NCBI GenBank assembly: GCA_028288025.1
Contig: JAQBOM010000013.1
Coordinates: 62,001 to 126,000, forward strand
DNA: 64,000 bases
From: Mucilaginibacter sp.
GTDB taxonomy: Bacteria > Bacteroidota > Bacteroidia > Sphingobacteriales > Sphingobacteriaceae
Reading direction: 5' to 3'
Shown here one piece after another: positions 27,068 to 36,936 of this stretch (its first letter is position 1; the number at the start of each line of letters is the position of its first letter). The notes under the pieces were generated by a model. It was not told the origin of the DNA, ran no database searches, and saw only the letters and a program-made list of their open reading frames with translations. The position numbers were made by a program, and so were the translations under genes.

Positions 27068-28606
27068 CTATTCACTATCCTTAAATGCATTTTTCAACCG
27101 CATATACTTCCGCAGGTCGTTTGACTTAAATCCTTTCCCCTGCATCGACGCTACATATTCGGGCGTAACGCCGGTTGATTTAAGGCCGGGCAGTTCATTT
27201 AACGGGATGTCGGTAAAGCCAAGCTTTTTGAATCCGTTGATATACTGCGGCGTAATACCCATTGATTTTAGGGGCAGAAGGCTGTGCAACGATATATCCT
27301 TATAGCCTGCTTCTTCAAACCCCCTGATATATTCAGGTGTAATGCCCATCGACTTTAACATGACCAGGTCGTGCGCCGGAATATTTTTATAACCAACAGC
27401 TTCAAAGCTTTTTATATAAGCACCATCGATGTTCGACGATTTCAATGAGATCAGGTCGTGAACCGGGATGTTTTTATAGCCCAGGTCCATGTATTCCTTT
27501 ACAAATTCCGGCGTAATGTTCATCGACTTCATGGCGGTAAGCTGATTGTAGGGAATATTATCATACCCCACTGCCTTAAATGAATTCACATACGCCGCAT
27601 CAATATTCATCGACTTATAGGCTACAAGCTGGTTAGCCGGAGGTAAACCACTCTCGCTATCGTCTTTGCGCAGACCCCTGATATAGTCGCCGGTAATGTG
27701 CTGCGATTTAAAACTTATCAGCTGGTTGAATGAAATATCTTTATACCCTGCATCGCGGATCTCTTTCACATAAGCCGCATCAATCTCCATCGATTTGCCG
27801 GCAACCAGGTGGTTGGGCGAAATATCGTTAAAGCCGTTCTCCTTCCACATTTTTATATAAGGCTCATCAATTTTCATCGACGCCATTGCTATCAGGTTAC
27901 CTCTCGACATATCTTTAAACCCGTTTCGCACCAGCATCTCTACATAGTTCCTTTTAAGGTTCACCACAAAAAAAGCAAACGCATTGCGCTCATCGTCGCC
28001 GGTTATGCCCTGGGTTTTTATATAATCATCAAATGCTTTATCAGCAACGAACTTATAGTGTCCATAACCCAGGTCATCGTCGAACTTGCCTGTAAACGTC
28101 ATGGTTCCGGCCTCTCTTTTTAGTGAGAATTCTCCTTTTTGGCCCCTGGGCAGCGACGGAAATTCGCTCAGCATAAAATCCGAATTGCTCGACCAGTGGT
28201 AGTTTTCATCATCGCTTCTGAATTCGATCATGATCTTATCGCCCTTAATGCTGGCAAACCAGCTCCCTTCATTGCGGTCAATGCCGGTAATATTCACATT
28301 AACGTCGGCGTTAACACCTATATTGATGTTCGGGATAACGATAGACGGTACCACAGCATTAACAACCGGGGTTACATTGGCGCTGACCGTTGAACCCATA
28401 ACCGGGTCAACAATTGCATTTATGGTTGACTTCACAATCGGTTTAACGCGGGTGTTAACCCGGGCATGTACCGCTTGGTTAATGTTGGTTGTTATAACAA
28501 CCGGGGTAACCGTTGCTTGTGCATTGGCGGCCGGATTGTTAAGGCAGCCCAGCAGCGGCACCAGGAAGAAATACTTCCTGAGTGCAGCGATAATTGGTTT
28601 TTTCAT
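27068..28606 (-). CDS. Secreted paralog of the BlaR1-like ectodomain with 29-aa repeats
   Basis: RKYFFLVPLLGCLNNPAANAQ leader; EGSWFASIKGDKIMIEFRSDDENYHWSSNSDFMLSEF; repeats LKSMGITPEYIRGFEEAGYKDISLHSLLP. Confidence 0.8.
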   Translation of the reverse strand: MKKPIIAALRKYFFLVPLLGCLNNPAANAQATVTPVVITTNINQAVHARVNTRVKPIVKSTINAIVDPVMGSTVSANVTPVVNAVVPSIVIPNINIGVNADVNVNITGIDRNEGSWFASIKGDKIMIEFRSDDENYHWSSNSDFMLSEFPSLPRGQKGEFSLKREAGTMTFTGKFDDDLGYGHYKFVADKAFDDYIKTQGITGDDERNAFAFFVVNLKRNYVEMLVRNGFKDMSRGNLIAMASMKIDEPYIKMWKENGFNDISPNHLVAGKSMEIDAAYVKEIRDAGYKDISFNQLISFKSQHITGDYIRGLRKDDSESGLPPANQLVAYKSMNIDAAYVNSFKAVGYDNIPYNQLTAMKSMNITPEFVKEYMDLGYKNIPVHDLISLKSSNIDGAYIKSFEAVGYKNIPAHDLVMLKSMGITPEYIRGFEEAGYKDISLHSLLPLKSMGITPQYINGFKKLGFTDIPLNELPGLKSTGVTPEYVASMQGKGFKSNDLRKYMRLKNAFKDSE

Positions 28607-28613
28607 AATTGAT

Positions 28614-31094
28614 TTATCTGAATGCGCTTTTTAGTTCAATGTATTTGTTTAGGTCGTCCGACTTAAAGCCCTTTTCTTTCATTTGGGTAACATAATCCGG
28701 GGTAACACCCATCGCTTTTAAGGAGGTGGCCTCGTCAAGCGTGATATTGTTATAACCGATCTTCCTGAAGCCTTCGATGAAATCAGCAGTTATGCCCAAT
28801 GCTTTTAACGATGAGATATGGTCAACCGAAATGTTTTTATAACCGATATCGCGGAAACTCTGGATATACTGCGGGGTGATACCCAGTGCTTTAATGGACG
28901 AAAGCTCATCTATCGGGATGTTTTTAATGCCGGCGCTTTCAAAGCTTTTAGCGTATTCAGGCGTTATCCCGAGTGACTTGATAGAGATCAGGTTGTCAAC
29001 CGAAATATTATGATAGCCGGCAGCTTGTAAACTTTCAATAAATTGAGGTGTCACACCCACCGCTTTCATGCCGCTCAGGTTATCGGCGGAGATATTTTTA
29101 TAGCCCAATGCCGCGAAGCTTTTTACAAACTCAGGGGTAACACCCAGCGATTTTAGCGATACAAGTCCTTCAGCCGGGATGTTTTTATATCCTGCGGCCC
29201 TGAAACCTTCGATATATGCCGGTGTAACGCCAACAGCTTTCATACCGGTTAGGTCGCTCAGTGAAACATTGGTATAACCTGCCTTTTGAATAGCACTAAC
29301 ATAGCTTTCATCCACATTCAGCGCTTTAACCGATACCACGTCATCGGCGGATAATTTATTTGCCGTCTGGCTATTTTTGCCGTTCGTTCCTGCTTTGGTA
29401 TCAGCGCCATGCAGCCCGGCGATATATTTACCGGTAACGCCGGTGGCTTTAAAGCTTACCAGTTGTTCAAAAGTAATATGTGTGTAACCGGCTTTGCGGA
29501 TCTCACTTACATAAGCGCCGTTAATCCCGAGCGCTTTGCCCGATACCAGCTCATCAGGCGTTAAAGTATAGCCCATCTCCTTCCAGAAACGAATGTAGGG
29601 GGCATCAACTTTAAGCGCGCCCATGGCAATCAGTTCATCTTTGGTAAGGTGCTTATAGCCATTGCTTTCCAGCATGGTAATATAATCCTTCCTGATATTG
29701 ATAATAAAAAACGCGAATTCATCCCCTTCTTCAACACCTTTAATACCATAGTTCGCCAATGTGTTTTTAAATTCGGTGCTGGCTTTAAATTTATAGTGGC
29801 CGTAACCCTGGCCGCCGTCAAATTTGCCGTTAAATGTTATCGTACCGGCTTCGCGGGTTAAGGTAAAATCACCTTTTTTATCGCGCGGCAGCGTCGAAAA
29901 TTCGCTCAGCATAAAATCGGAGTTGCTCGACCAGTTATGATCATCCGAATCACTGCGGAACTCAATTTTTACTTTATCATTTTTTATGGTAGCAAACCAG
30001 CTTCCCTCGGTTTCGGTATTATTTGACCAACGCGGATTATTTGAATGGCTTTTTACTTTGGGTTTAACGATCTGCGCATAAACTTGCGGGTCGTTTAGTG
30101 CGCAGGCCAGTATCCCCAGCAATGGCACCAGGAAAAAGTATTTCCACATAATATGGATGTTTGACCGTTTGGAGTTCATCATCAATATCCTTCTTTTTAA
30201 TAACGACTGGTTATAATTTGTGGTAATGCCCAACGATAAATGCGGGGCCGATACCTTTAGCAGGCTCATCTGGTAGCTCGACCGTTCGATCTCCTTATGT
30301 TCAAGCACGGCATCATCGGTTAAAAATTCCAGGTTGCTTTCCACTTCCGTGCGATAGAGCCAGGCAAAAGGGTTAAACCACTGCAGCACCAACACCAGCT
30401 CGGCTATCAAAATATCAAAGCTATGGCCTTGCCGGATGTGAATTTTTTCGTGGAGCAGTATCTGGCTGTAGGTATCCCAGTCATATTTTTCGGGATTGAT
30501 AAAAATGTTATTGCCAAATGAGCATGGCGCTTTATCGCCGGTTAGCTCAATAATGCGGAACTTGCCGTCCCTGATAACCGGTTTGGTATATGCCTGGAAA
30601 AGCAATACCACCAGCTGAAGCAAAAGGTTTAAACCAAATGCGGCAACACCTATCCAATAGATATAGAACAACCATTTGATAACGCGTGGTAATAACGATG
30701 TTGTTGCTGCGGTGGTCGTGGTAGTATTTTTTATGGCTGCTGCCTGAACGATAGTCGCTTGAGCGGCCCTTGCTATGGTATGATTAACTTTTGGCGATGC
30801 ATTGGCTGTTGCGCTTGCTGTAACAGCGGCTTTTATGGCAGCCTGCTTTTGCGTCACCACGTTTTGCGCATAGCTATTAACGGCATCAACCGCTGTATTA
30901 GCCGCAGGGGCGGGGCTTTCCCTGAAAGCCCATTGCTGCGGTATAGGTATAAGTGGCAGGCCAAAGGATAACGCCATGCAAAAAACCAATATCCACCGGT
31001 TTAATTTGTAAAAAGTTTCCTTTTGTAATAATACTTTATAAAACAGCAGGCAAACTGAAATAAGCAGCGCCACGTGCAAAATGTATGGTATCAT
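28614..31094 (-). CDS. BlaR1/MecR1-like M56 metallopeptidase with C-terminal beta domain and long 29-aa repeat array
   Basis: HEKIH zinc motif, FNPFAW, several TM segments, then EGSWFATIKNDKVKIEF and about 12 repeats such as SIKALGITPQYIQSFRDIGYKNISVDHIS. Confidence 0.88.
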   Translation of the reverse strand: MIPYILHVALLISVCLLFYKVLLQKETFYKLNRWILVFCMALSFGLPLIPIPQQWAFRESPAPAANTAVDAVNSYAQNVVTQKQAAIKAAVTASATANASPKVNHTIARAAQATIVQAAAIKNTTTTTAATTSLLPRVIKWLFYIYWIGVAAFGLNLLLQLVVLLFQAYTKPVIRDGKFRIIELTGDKAPCSFGNNIFINPEKYDWDTYSQILLHEKIHIRQGHSFDILIAELVLVLQWFNPFAWLYRTEVESNLEFLTDDAVLEHKEIERSSYQMSLLKVSAPHLSLGITTNYNQSLLKRRILMMNSKRSNIHIMWKYFFLVPLLGILACALNDPQVYAQIVKPKVKSHSNNPRWSNNTETEGSWFATIKNDKVKIEFRSDSDDHNWSSNSDFMLSEFSTLPRDKKGDFTLTREAGTITFNGKFDGGQGYGHYKFKASTEFKNTLANYGIKGVEEGDEFAFFIINIRKDYITMLESNGYKHLTKDELIAMGALKVDAPYIRFWKEMGYTLTPDELVSGKALGINGAYVSEIRKAGYTHITFEQLVSFKATGVTGKYIAGLHGADTKAGTNGKNSQTANKLSADDVVSVKALNVDESYVSAIQKAGYTNVSLSDLTGMKAVGVTPAYIEGFRAAGYKNIPAEGLVSLKSLGVTPEFVKSFAALGYKNISADNLSGMKAVGVTPQFIESLQAAGYHNISVDNLISIKSLGITPEYAKSFESAGIKNIPIDELSSIKALGITPQYIQSFRDIGYKNISVDHISSLKALGITADFIEGFRKIGYNNITLDEATSLKAMGVTPDYVTQMKEKGFKSDDLNKYIELKSAFR

Positions 31095-31453
31095 TTTTTT
31101 TGTGATTTAATAAGGTTTACTATTTCATTTAATTCCTCTTCCGATATCTTTTGCTCCTTCGCAAAAAACATCAGCATATTGGGGTACGAGCTGTCGAAAT
31201 ATTGGGTTACGATATCTTTCATGGCATGCTGCTGATACAGCGCTTTTGATATGACAGGGTAATAGCGGAAAACGTTACCAACCGCTTCATGTTCAAGGAA
31301 ACCTTTGTCTTCCAAAATCTTTACCATAGTGGCAATGGTATTATAATGCGGCTTCGGATCGGGCATTTCGTTTATGATCTCTTTGATAAATGCATGCCCC
31401 AGTTGCCACATAGCCTGCATTATTTGTTCTTCCCTTTTAGCCAGTTTTTGCAT
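31091..31453 (-). CDS. BlaI/MecI/CopY family repressor
   Basis: LAKREEQIMQAMWQLGHAFIKEIINEMPDPKPHYNTIATMVKILEDKGFLEHEAVGNVFRYYPVIS; 4-nt overlap with M56 gene. Confidence 0.93.
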   Translation of the reverse strand: MQKLAKREEQIMQAMWQLGHAFIKEIINEMPDPKPHYNTIATMVKILEDKGFLEHEAVGNVFRYYPVISKALYQQHAMKDIVTQYFDSSYPNMLMFFAKEQKISEEELNEIVNLIKSQKK

Positions 31454-31704
31454 AACGATCTATAATTTTTATAAAGTTGCTACTAATAAATTAGTATTAC
31501 AACTAATCGATTAGTATTTGCAGCAATATCGGTATAACATGTTGATTTTCAGTCAGAAAAAATTATCATTGCCCGCGTTCAGGATCAGGTGCGGCTAAAC
31601 AACCTGATGCGCGATTAGGAAAGGAGGTATAATTTAATGGCGGTTATAGCCGCAAAATATGCGTTTATGCTTGATTGGAGATATGCATAGGGAGTAGTAG
31701 TTTA

Positions 31705-31887
31705 TTATAGCTTTTTCTTTTGCTCCTGTTTTTTTACGGCTTTTCGCAGCTTTGTTTCTGCTTTTTTCACCTCATCCTTTTCGCTAAGCGGAAAGTCTGA
31801 TTTAAGCCGCGTGCTTTCACTGTCCGGTAAGCGTGTGCCTTCTTTTTTACCCTCGTTTGAATTATCTATTCCTGTAATCGCGTTCAT
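31705..31887 (-). CDS. Small charged hypothetical protein
   Basis: 60-aa ORF, Lys/Glu rich. Confidence 0.4.
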   Translation of the reverse strand: MNAITGIDNSNEGKKEGTRLPDSESTRLKSDFPLSEKDEVKKAETKLRKAVKKQEQKKKL

Positions 31888-31954
31888 GATATGGAGTTCT
31901 TATTGGTTAAACTGTTCATAAACGTATATGTTTCGATTTAGGCGACAATCGGCG

Positions 31955-33172
31955 TTATTTTGTCAGCCTCAGCACCACTACATCATCCGGCGCTATAGAT
32001 TGTTTAAAGGCTTTGCCGGTAGTGCCGGCATCCTTTTTCGTCCATACATCCCGGAGCTTATAAGTGGTTTGGTTAAAGTCGATATTGATCTTTGATATAT
32101 CCTCGGTTATAGCATGGTCCTTCCAGTCATAATTTATCATCTGCGTGCGTTTTGAACGGTTTAAAAAGCAAACAGCCAATTCATTATTCGCCAATGGCTT
32201 TACAAATATCTCCAGCCCGTCGAATGAGTAATATTTAAAACATTCAATACCCAGCGGGTCCTGGTCAATGGCTATCATTTCTTTATTCGTAAGTATCCCT
32301 GTAATTTGCGCCGGCATTTTGCGCAGATCGTTACCGGCCATTAGGGGCGCCGCCAGCATGCACCACAGTGAAAAGTGTGCTTTATCCTGGGTGTAGGTCA
32401 TCCCGTTACCAACTTCCAGCATATCCGGGTCGTTCCAATGGCCCGGGCCCGCATATTGCCTGATGCTGTCCTGACGGTCCAGTATGTTGAGCACGCTTAA
32501 AGGCGTCCAGCCATTCCTGGTTACAGGTTTATCAAATGCAACGCCTATATCCCCGGTGCTGCGCCATAATTGACCAACGTTTTTAGCCCATCGCCACGGT
32601 TGATGTTCCCCCCACTCGCACAGGCTGAATATCATAGGCCTGCCCGCCGCGCGGATAGCCTTGCTCATCATTGCGTAAGCTTCACGGGCATTTATGCCCG
32701 CGGTATTGCACCAGTCAAATTTCAGGTAATCAACATCCCACGAAGCATATAAGCGCGCGTCCTGGTATTCGTAGCCGCGGGTGCCCGGATAACCAGCACA
32801 TGTTTTTGTTCCGGCGCAGTTGTAAATGCCAAATTTTAATCCTTTTGAATGCACATAGTCGGCAAAGGCTTTCATCCCGTGCGGAAACTTTTTAGGGTCG
32901 GCTACCAGGTTGCCGTCCTTGTCTCTTTCCATCGCCATCCAGCCATCGTCTAAAACAAAATAAGTATATCCCGCATCCCGCATGCCCGATGACACATAGG
33001 CATCCACCATGCCCTTAAGCAAAGGTTCGTCAATATGGGTTTGAAAAATGTTCCAGCTATTCCAGCCCATGGGCGGGGTTTGAGCCAGTTCTTCGAATTT
33101 TTGCGCAAATAAAGTTGTGCACACGGCAATATTGATCGCGAATGCAAATAGGAAGCGGTTCAAAGATTTCAT
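31955..33172 (-). CDS. Alpha-galactosidase, GH27-like
   Basis: TPPMGWNSWNIF, YFVLDDGWM, YLKFDWCNT, GHWNDPDMLEVGNG. Confidence 0.93.
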   Translation of the reverse strand: MKSLNRFLFAFAINIAVCTTLFAQKFEELAQTPPMGWNSWNIFQTHIDEPLLKGMVDAYVSSGMRDAGYTYFVLDDGWMAMERDKDGNLVADPKKFPHGMKAFADYVHSKGLKFGIYNCAGTKTCAGYPGTRGYEYQDARLYASWDVDYLKFDWCNTAGINAREAYAMMSKAIRAAGRPMIFSLCEWGEHQPWRWAKNVGQLWRSTGDIGVAFDKPVTRNGWTPLSVLNILDRQDSIRQYAGPGHWNDPDMLEVGNGMTYTQDKAHFSLWCMLAAPLMAGNDLRKMPAQITGILTNKEMIAIDQDPLGIECFKYYSFDGLEIFVKPLANNELAVCFLNRSKRTQMINYDWKDHAITEDISKINIDFNQTTYKLRDVWTKKDAGTTGKAFKQSIAPDDVVVLRLTK

Positions 33173-33401
33173 TTTTACGGTTTATTCTGTGGGATATAAA
33201 AACTAAATCTAAAGATAATTTATCTTTTATCTGCAACTATAATATGCGGCATTGCTTTATTTGAATTTGAAAATATGGCCGCCTGCAACGACAAAATTTG
33301 TGGTAAATTGCTTAGGCCCGCTATAAATGACAAACATCTTACCAAGTTTTTTGTAGTAAGCACATCATTATGTTACAGAAGTAAATACCTTTATCGGATT
33401 A

Positions 33402-34211
33402 ATGAGTAAAACAAATACCACATCACTACCTGAAGAAAAGACCGGCGTTTCACTTAAAGAACGCCTGGCAGAATTTTTCGCCGATCTTTATAAGGTTCAC
33501 TTGTTTGTGCTCCGGTTTTTTAAAGAAGCGTTTGTGCCGCCGTTTGAATTTAGGGAAATTGTGCGGCAGTGTTTTGAAGTAGGGGTGCGCTCATTCACAC
33601 TCATCACGGTAACAGGATTTATCGTAGGACTTATATTTACCAAACAATCGCGGCCCTCACTTTCGGAATTCGGCGCCACCTCATGGCTGCCATCATTGGT
33701 GTCAATTGCCATTATGCGCGCGCTGGCGCCGCTCGTTACCGCGCTCATTGCATCGGGCAAAGTAGGCTCAAGCATAGGCGCCGAACTGGGCTCAATGCGC
33801 GTGACGGAACAAATTGATGCGATGGAGGTTTCGGGTACCAAGCCGTTTAAATATTTGGTTTGCACCCGGGTAATCGCAACCACAATTACTATTCCTGTTT
33901 TAGCCAGCTACACCGCATTTATTGCTTTACTCGGCGGCTATTTAAACGTGAGCATGAATGAAGGTACCAGCTACACCACTTTTATGGAGCAGGTTTTTGA
34001 GCCGCTTACGTTTCTCGATTTTACCGCGTCGTTAATAAAATCTATCGTTTTTGGTTTTACGATCGGAATTGTGGGCTGTTACCAGGGATATTATTCGACC
34101 AAAGGTACCGAGGGGGTGGGTAAGGCAGCCAATGGCGCAGTAGTTACCGCGATGTTTATCGTATTTATAGAAGAGATTATTATCGTGCAGATTATCGGTA
34201 ACTTCCGCTGA
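33402..34211 (+). CDS. MlaE-family ABC transporter permease
   Basis: IMRALAPLVTALIASGKVGSSIGAELGSMRVTEQIDAMEVSG. Confidence 0.92.
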   Translation: MSKTNTTSLPEEKTGVSLKERLAEFFADLYKVHLFVLRFFKEAFVPPFEFREIVRQCFEVGVRSFTLITVTGFIVGLIFTKQSRPSLSEFGATSWLPSLVSIAIMRALAPLVTALIASGKVGSSIGAELGSMRVTEQIDAMEVSGTKPFKYLVCTRVIATTITIPVLASYTAFIALLGGYLNVSMNEGTSYTTFMEQVFEPLTFLDFTASLIKSIVFGFTIGIVGCYQGYYSTKGTEGVGKAANGAVVTAMFIVFIEEIIIVQIIGNFR

Positions 34212-34227
34212 TTTGAGGTAAAAAATT

Positions 34228-35001
34228 ATGGACAAGGCAAAAGCACATATCGACCACAATAAAAAGGTGATCACCATCAGGGGCCTCGAGAAGTCATTTG
34301 AAGATTACGCCGTGCTGTGCGGGATTGACCTCGACCTGTACCAGGGCGAAAACCTCGTGGTACTTGGACGCTCGGGAACCGGCAAGTCGGTACTCATAAA
34401 GCTGATATCGGGCCTTTTAAAGCCCGACAAAGGCACTATCGAAGTTTTGGGCCAGGACATAACAAAGATCAGTGAAAAAGAATTACAGGAACTGCGCATC
34501 CGGATAGGTTTTTCATTCCAGAGCAGTGCTTTATATGATAGTATGACGGTGCGTAAAAACCTGGAATTCCCGCTGGTGCGCAATCGCAAAAACATTACAC
34601 GGGAAGAGATAGATACAGAAGTGGAAAAGGTTCTTGACGCTGTTGGCCTTTCACAAACCATCAATCAAATGCCGGCAGAGCTTTCGGGCGGGCAGCGAAA
34701 GCGCATAGGTATCGCACGCACGCTCATATTAAACCCCGAGATCATGCTGTATGATGAGCCAACCGCTGGCCTTGACCCGATCACCTGTATCGAGATAAAC
34801 GATTTGATTAACGAGGTGCAGCAGCGATTCAATACGTCGTCAATTATCATTACACACGACCTTACCTGTGCTAAATCGACCGGCGACCGGGTGGCCATGC
34901 TCCTGGACGGAAAATTCCAGCGGGTAGGTACTTTCGACGAAGTATTTAATACGGATGATGATAGGGTAAAACCTTTTTTTGATTATAACTTTATACAATA
35001 G
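34228..35001 (+). CDS. MlaF-family ABC transporter ATP-binding protein
   Basis: GRSGTGKSVLIK, LSGGQRKRIGIAR, LYDEPTAGLDP. Confidence 0.93.
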   Translation: MDKAKAHIDHNKKVITIRGLEKSFEDYAVLCGIDLDLYQGENLVVLGRSGTGKSVLIKLISGLLKPDKGTIEVLGQDITKISEKELQELRIRIGFSFQSSALYDSMTVRKNLEFPLVRNRKNITREEIDTEVEKVLDAVGLSQTINQMPAELSGGQRKRIGIARTLILNPEIMLYDEPTAGLDPITCIEINDLINEVQQRFNTSSIIITHDLTCAKSTGDRVAMLLDGKFQRVGTFDEVFNTDDDRVKPFFDYNFIQ

Positions 35002-35005
35002 ATTT

Positions 35006-35992
35006 ATGGCTACGACAGATAACAGGAAAGCAATAACGGTCGGCATTTTTTTGGCGCTTGGAATGGTCATATTTTTACTGGGTGTGTTTACCCTTGGCGG
35101 CCAGCAAAAAAGCTTTGCAAAAACCCTTCATATCAGCGCTATATTTGATGATGTTGCCGGCCTGAAAAAAGGGAATAATATTTGGTTCTCGGGCGTTAAA
35201 GTGGGCACTATCAGCAGCATTCATTTTACCGGAGCATCAAAGGTGGATGTAATGATGAATGTCGACCAGGCTACGCAGCAGTATATTCATCGGAATGCCG
35301 GGGTACGGATAGGGTCGGACGGGCTGATCGGAAACAAGATCATCGTTATTGACGGCGGGAGCCCCCAGGCGCCTGTTGTACAGGATGGCGATGTGCTGCA
35401 GGCCGAAAAATTGTTATCAACTGATGATATGCTGAAAGTGCTTCAGCAAAACAACCAGAACCTGCTTGGCATAACAACCGATTTCAAGATATTAAGCCAT
35501 AAAATGCTGCAGGGAAAAGGAACTGTAGGCGCATTATTAGCGGATAGCCTGATGGGCGAACAGTTAAAAACCTCGATGCGTAATTTGCAGGCTGCTACCA
35601 CCAGCGCCGCGCGTTTGGCTACGCAGCTTAACCAGTTCAGCAATAAAATAAATACCAAAGGTGGCCTTGCCGATAAGTTATTTACCGACACAGTAACATT
35701 TAACCGTTTAAAAGCAGCTGCGGCACAATTACAGCAAGCGGCGGCTAATGCAACTACGCTCACGAACAACCTCAATAAAGCAAGCAATAAATTAAACACG
35801 ACAGATAATGCATTAGGCATATTGCTAAACGATCAGAAGAGTGCTGCACAGGTACAATCAACAATTACCAACCTGCACCAAAGCTCGGTGCTGTTAAACC
35901 AGGATCTTGAAGCCGTACAGCATAACTTTTTACTAAAAGGCTTTTTCAAGAAAAAGGCAAAAGCGAAAGCTGATAGTTTGGCGCGGAAGTGA
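35006..35992 (+). CDS. MlaD-family MCE domain protein
   Basis: N-terminal TM and MCE motif FDDVAGLKKGNNIWFSGVKVGTI; start at MATTDNRK. Confidence 0.9.
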   Translation: MATTDNRKAITVGIFLALGMVIFLLGVFTLGGQQKSFAKTLHISAIFDDVAGLKKGNNIWFSGVKVGTISSIHFTGASKVDVMMNVDQATQQYIHRNAGVRIGSDGLIGNKIIVIDGGSPQAPVVQDGDVLQAEKLLSTDDMLKVLQQNNQNLLGITTDFKILSHKMLQGKGTVGALLADSLMGEQLKTSMRNLQAATTSAARLATQLNQFSNKINTKGGLADKLFTDTVTFNRLKAAAAQLQQAAANATTLTNNLNKASNKLNTTDNALGILLNDQKSAAQVQSTITNLHQSSVLLNQDLEAVQHNFLLKGFFKKKAKAKADSLARK

Positions 35993-36149
35993 TGGTGATT
36001 GGAGGTTAGGGAATAGAGACTTGTTTTAACCAATTGGATTACAGCAATAACAATCTAACAATTAAACAAACAACAATTGACAATATATCATTTAGCAATC
36101 AACTTTTATCTTTACTTCCGGAATGATTAACCTTATCCTTTGAAAAACC

Positions 36150-36812
36150 ATGTGTGCTAAAATTGAAGACGACACTCTTAACGGTGAACTATATAAAAAT
36201 TTGCTGAAAGGAAACAGGCAGTTTGTCCAGGATACGCTGAAGTTAGACCCTCACTATTTTGAGAACCTGGCGAAGGGACAGTCGCCGCCTGTTTTATGGA
36301 TAGGCTGCGCCGATAGCCGTGTACCGGCCAATCAAATAACCAATACCGCACCGGGCGAAATATTTGTGCACCGTAATATTGCCAATATGGTTATCCATTC
36401 GGATATGAATATGCTTTCGGTGCTCGATTACGCGGTAAACGTGTTAAAGGTAAAGCAGGTTATCGTTACCGGCCACTATGGTTGCGGCGGTGTAATGGCT
36501 GCCATCAGTAACGAGCAGTTTGGGTTAATTGATAACTGGCTGCGGCACATAAAGGATGTATACCGCCTGCACGCTGATGAACTCGACAAGATCACAGATA
36601 TTGATGAGCGCTGCGACCGGCTGGTTGAATACAACGTGATCGAAAACGTTTATAACCTCTGCAAAACTTCTATCGTGCAAAACGCCTGGCATAGTGGCCA
36701 GCCTTTAGGTGTCCATGGATGGGTGTACAGCCTTAAAACGGGCATTATTACCGATTTAAAGGTAAGCGCCTACGATGATGCCAATATGGATAACGTGTTT
36801 AAGTTTAAGTAG
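36150..36812 (+). CDS. Beta-carbonic anhydrase
   Basis: WIGCADSRVPANQI, HRNIANMV, VTGHYGCGGVMAA. Confidence 0.95.
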   Translation: MCAKIEDDTLNGELYKNLLKGNRQFVQDTLKLDPHYFENLAKGQSPPVLWIGCADSRVPANQITNTAPGEIFVHRNIANMVIHSDMNMLSVLDYAVNVLKVKQVIVTGHYGCGGVMAAISNEQFGLIDNWLRHIKDVYRLHADELDKITDIDERCDRLVEYNVIENVYNLCKTSIVQNAWHSGQPLGVHGWVYSLKTGIITDLKVSAYDDANMDNVFKFK

Positions 36813-36814
36813 AT

Positions 36815-36936
36815 TAGTCGATAGTCCATGGTCCATAGACCATAGCAAATTAACTTATTCTGCCACGGACCATCGACCATAACAAATTCACTTACTGATT
36901 CTGCCATGGACTATGGTCTATCGACTATGGACTAAC
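36815..36936. repeat. Imperfect inverted repeat (ATAGTCCATGGTCCATAGACCATAG / CTATGGTCTATCGACTATGGACTA)
   Basis: Multiple complementary 10-20 nt segments between two convergent genes. Confidence 0.7.

Noticed and set aside
28614-30100. Regular 87-nt periodicity resembling a CRISPR array
   Set aside because: The period is coding (29-aa protein repeats in one open frame), units are degenerate, and there are no unique spacers or cas genes.
33402-35992. MlaE-MlaF-MlaD trio as an unusual transporter
   Set aside because: Standard MCE-type lipid transport arrangement.
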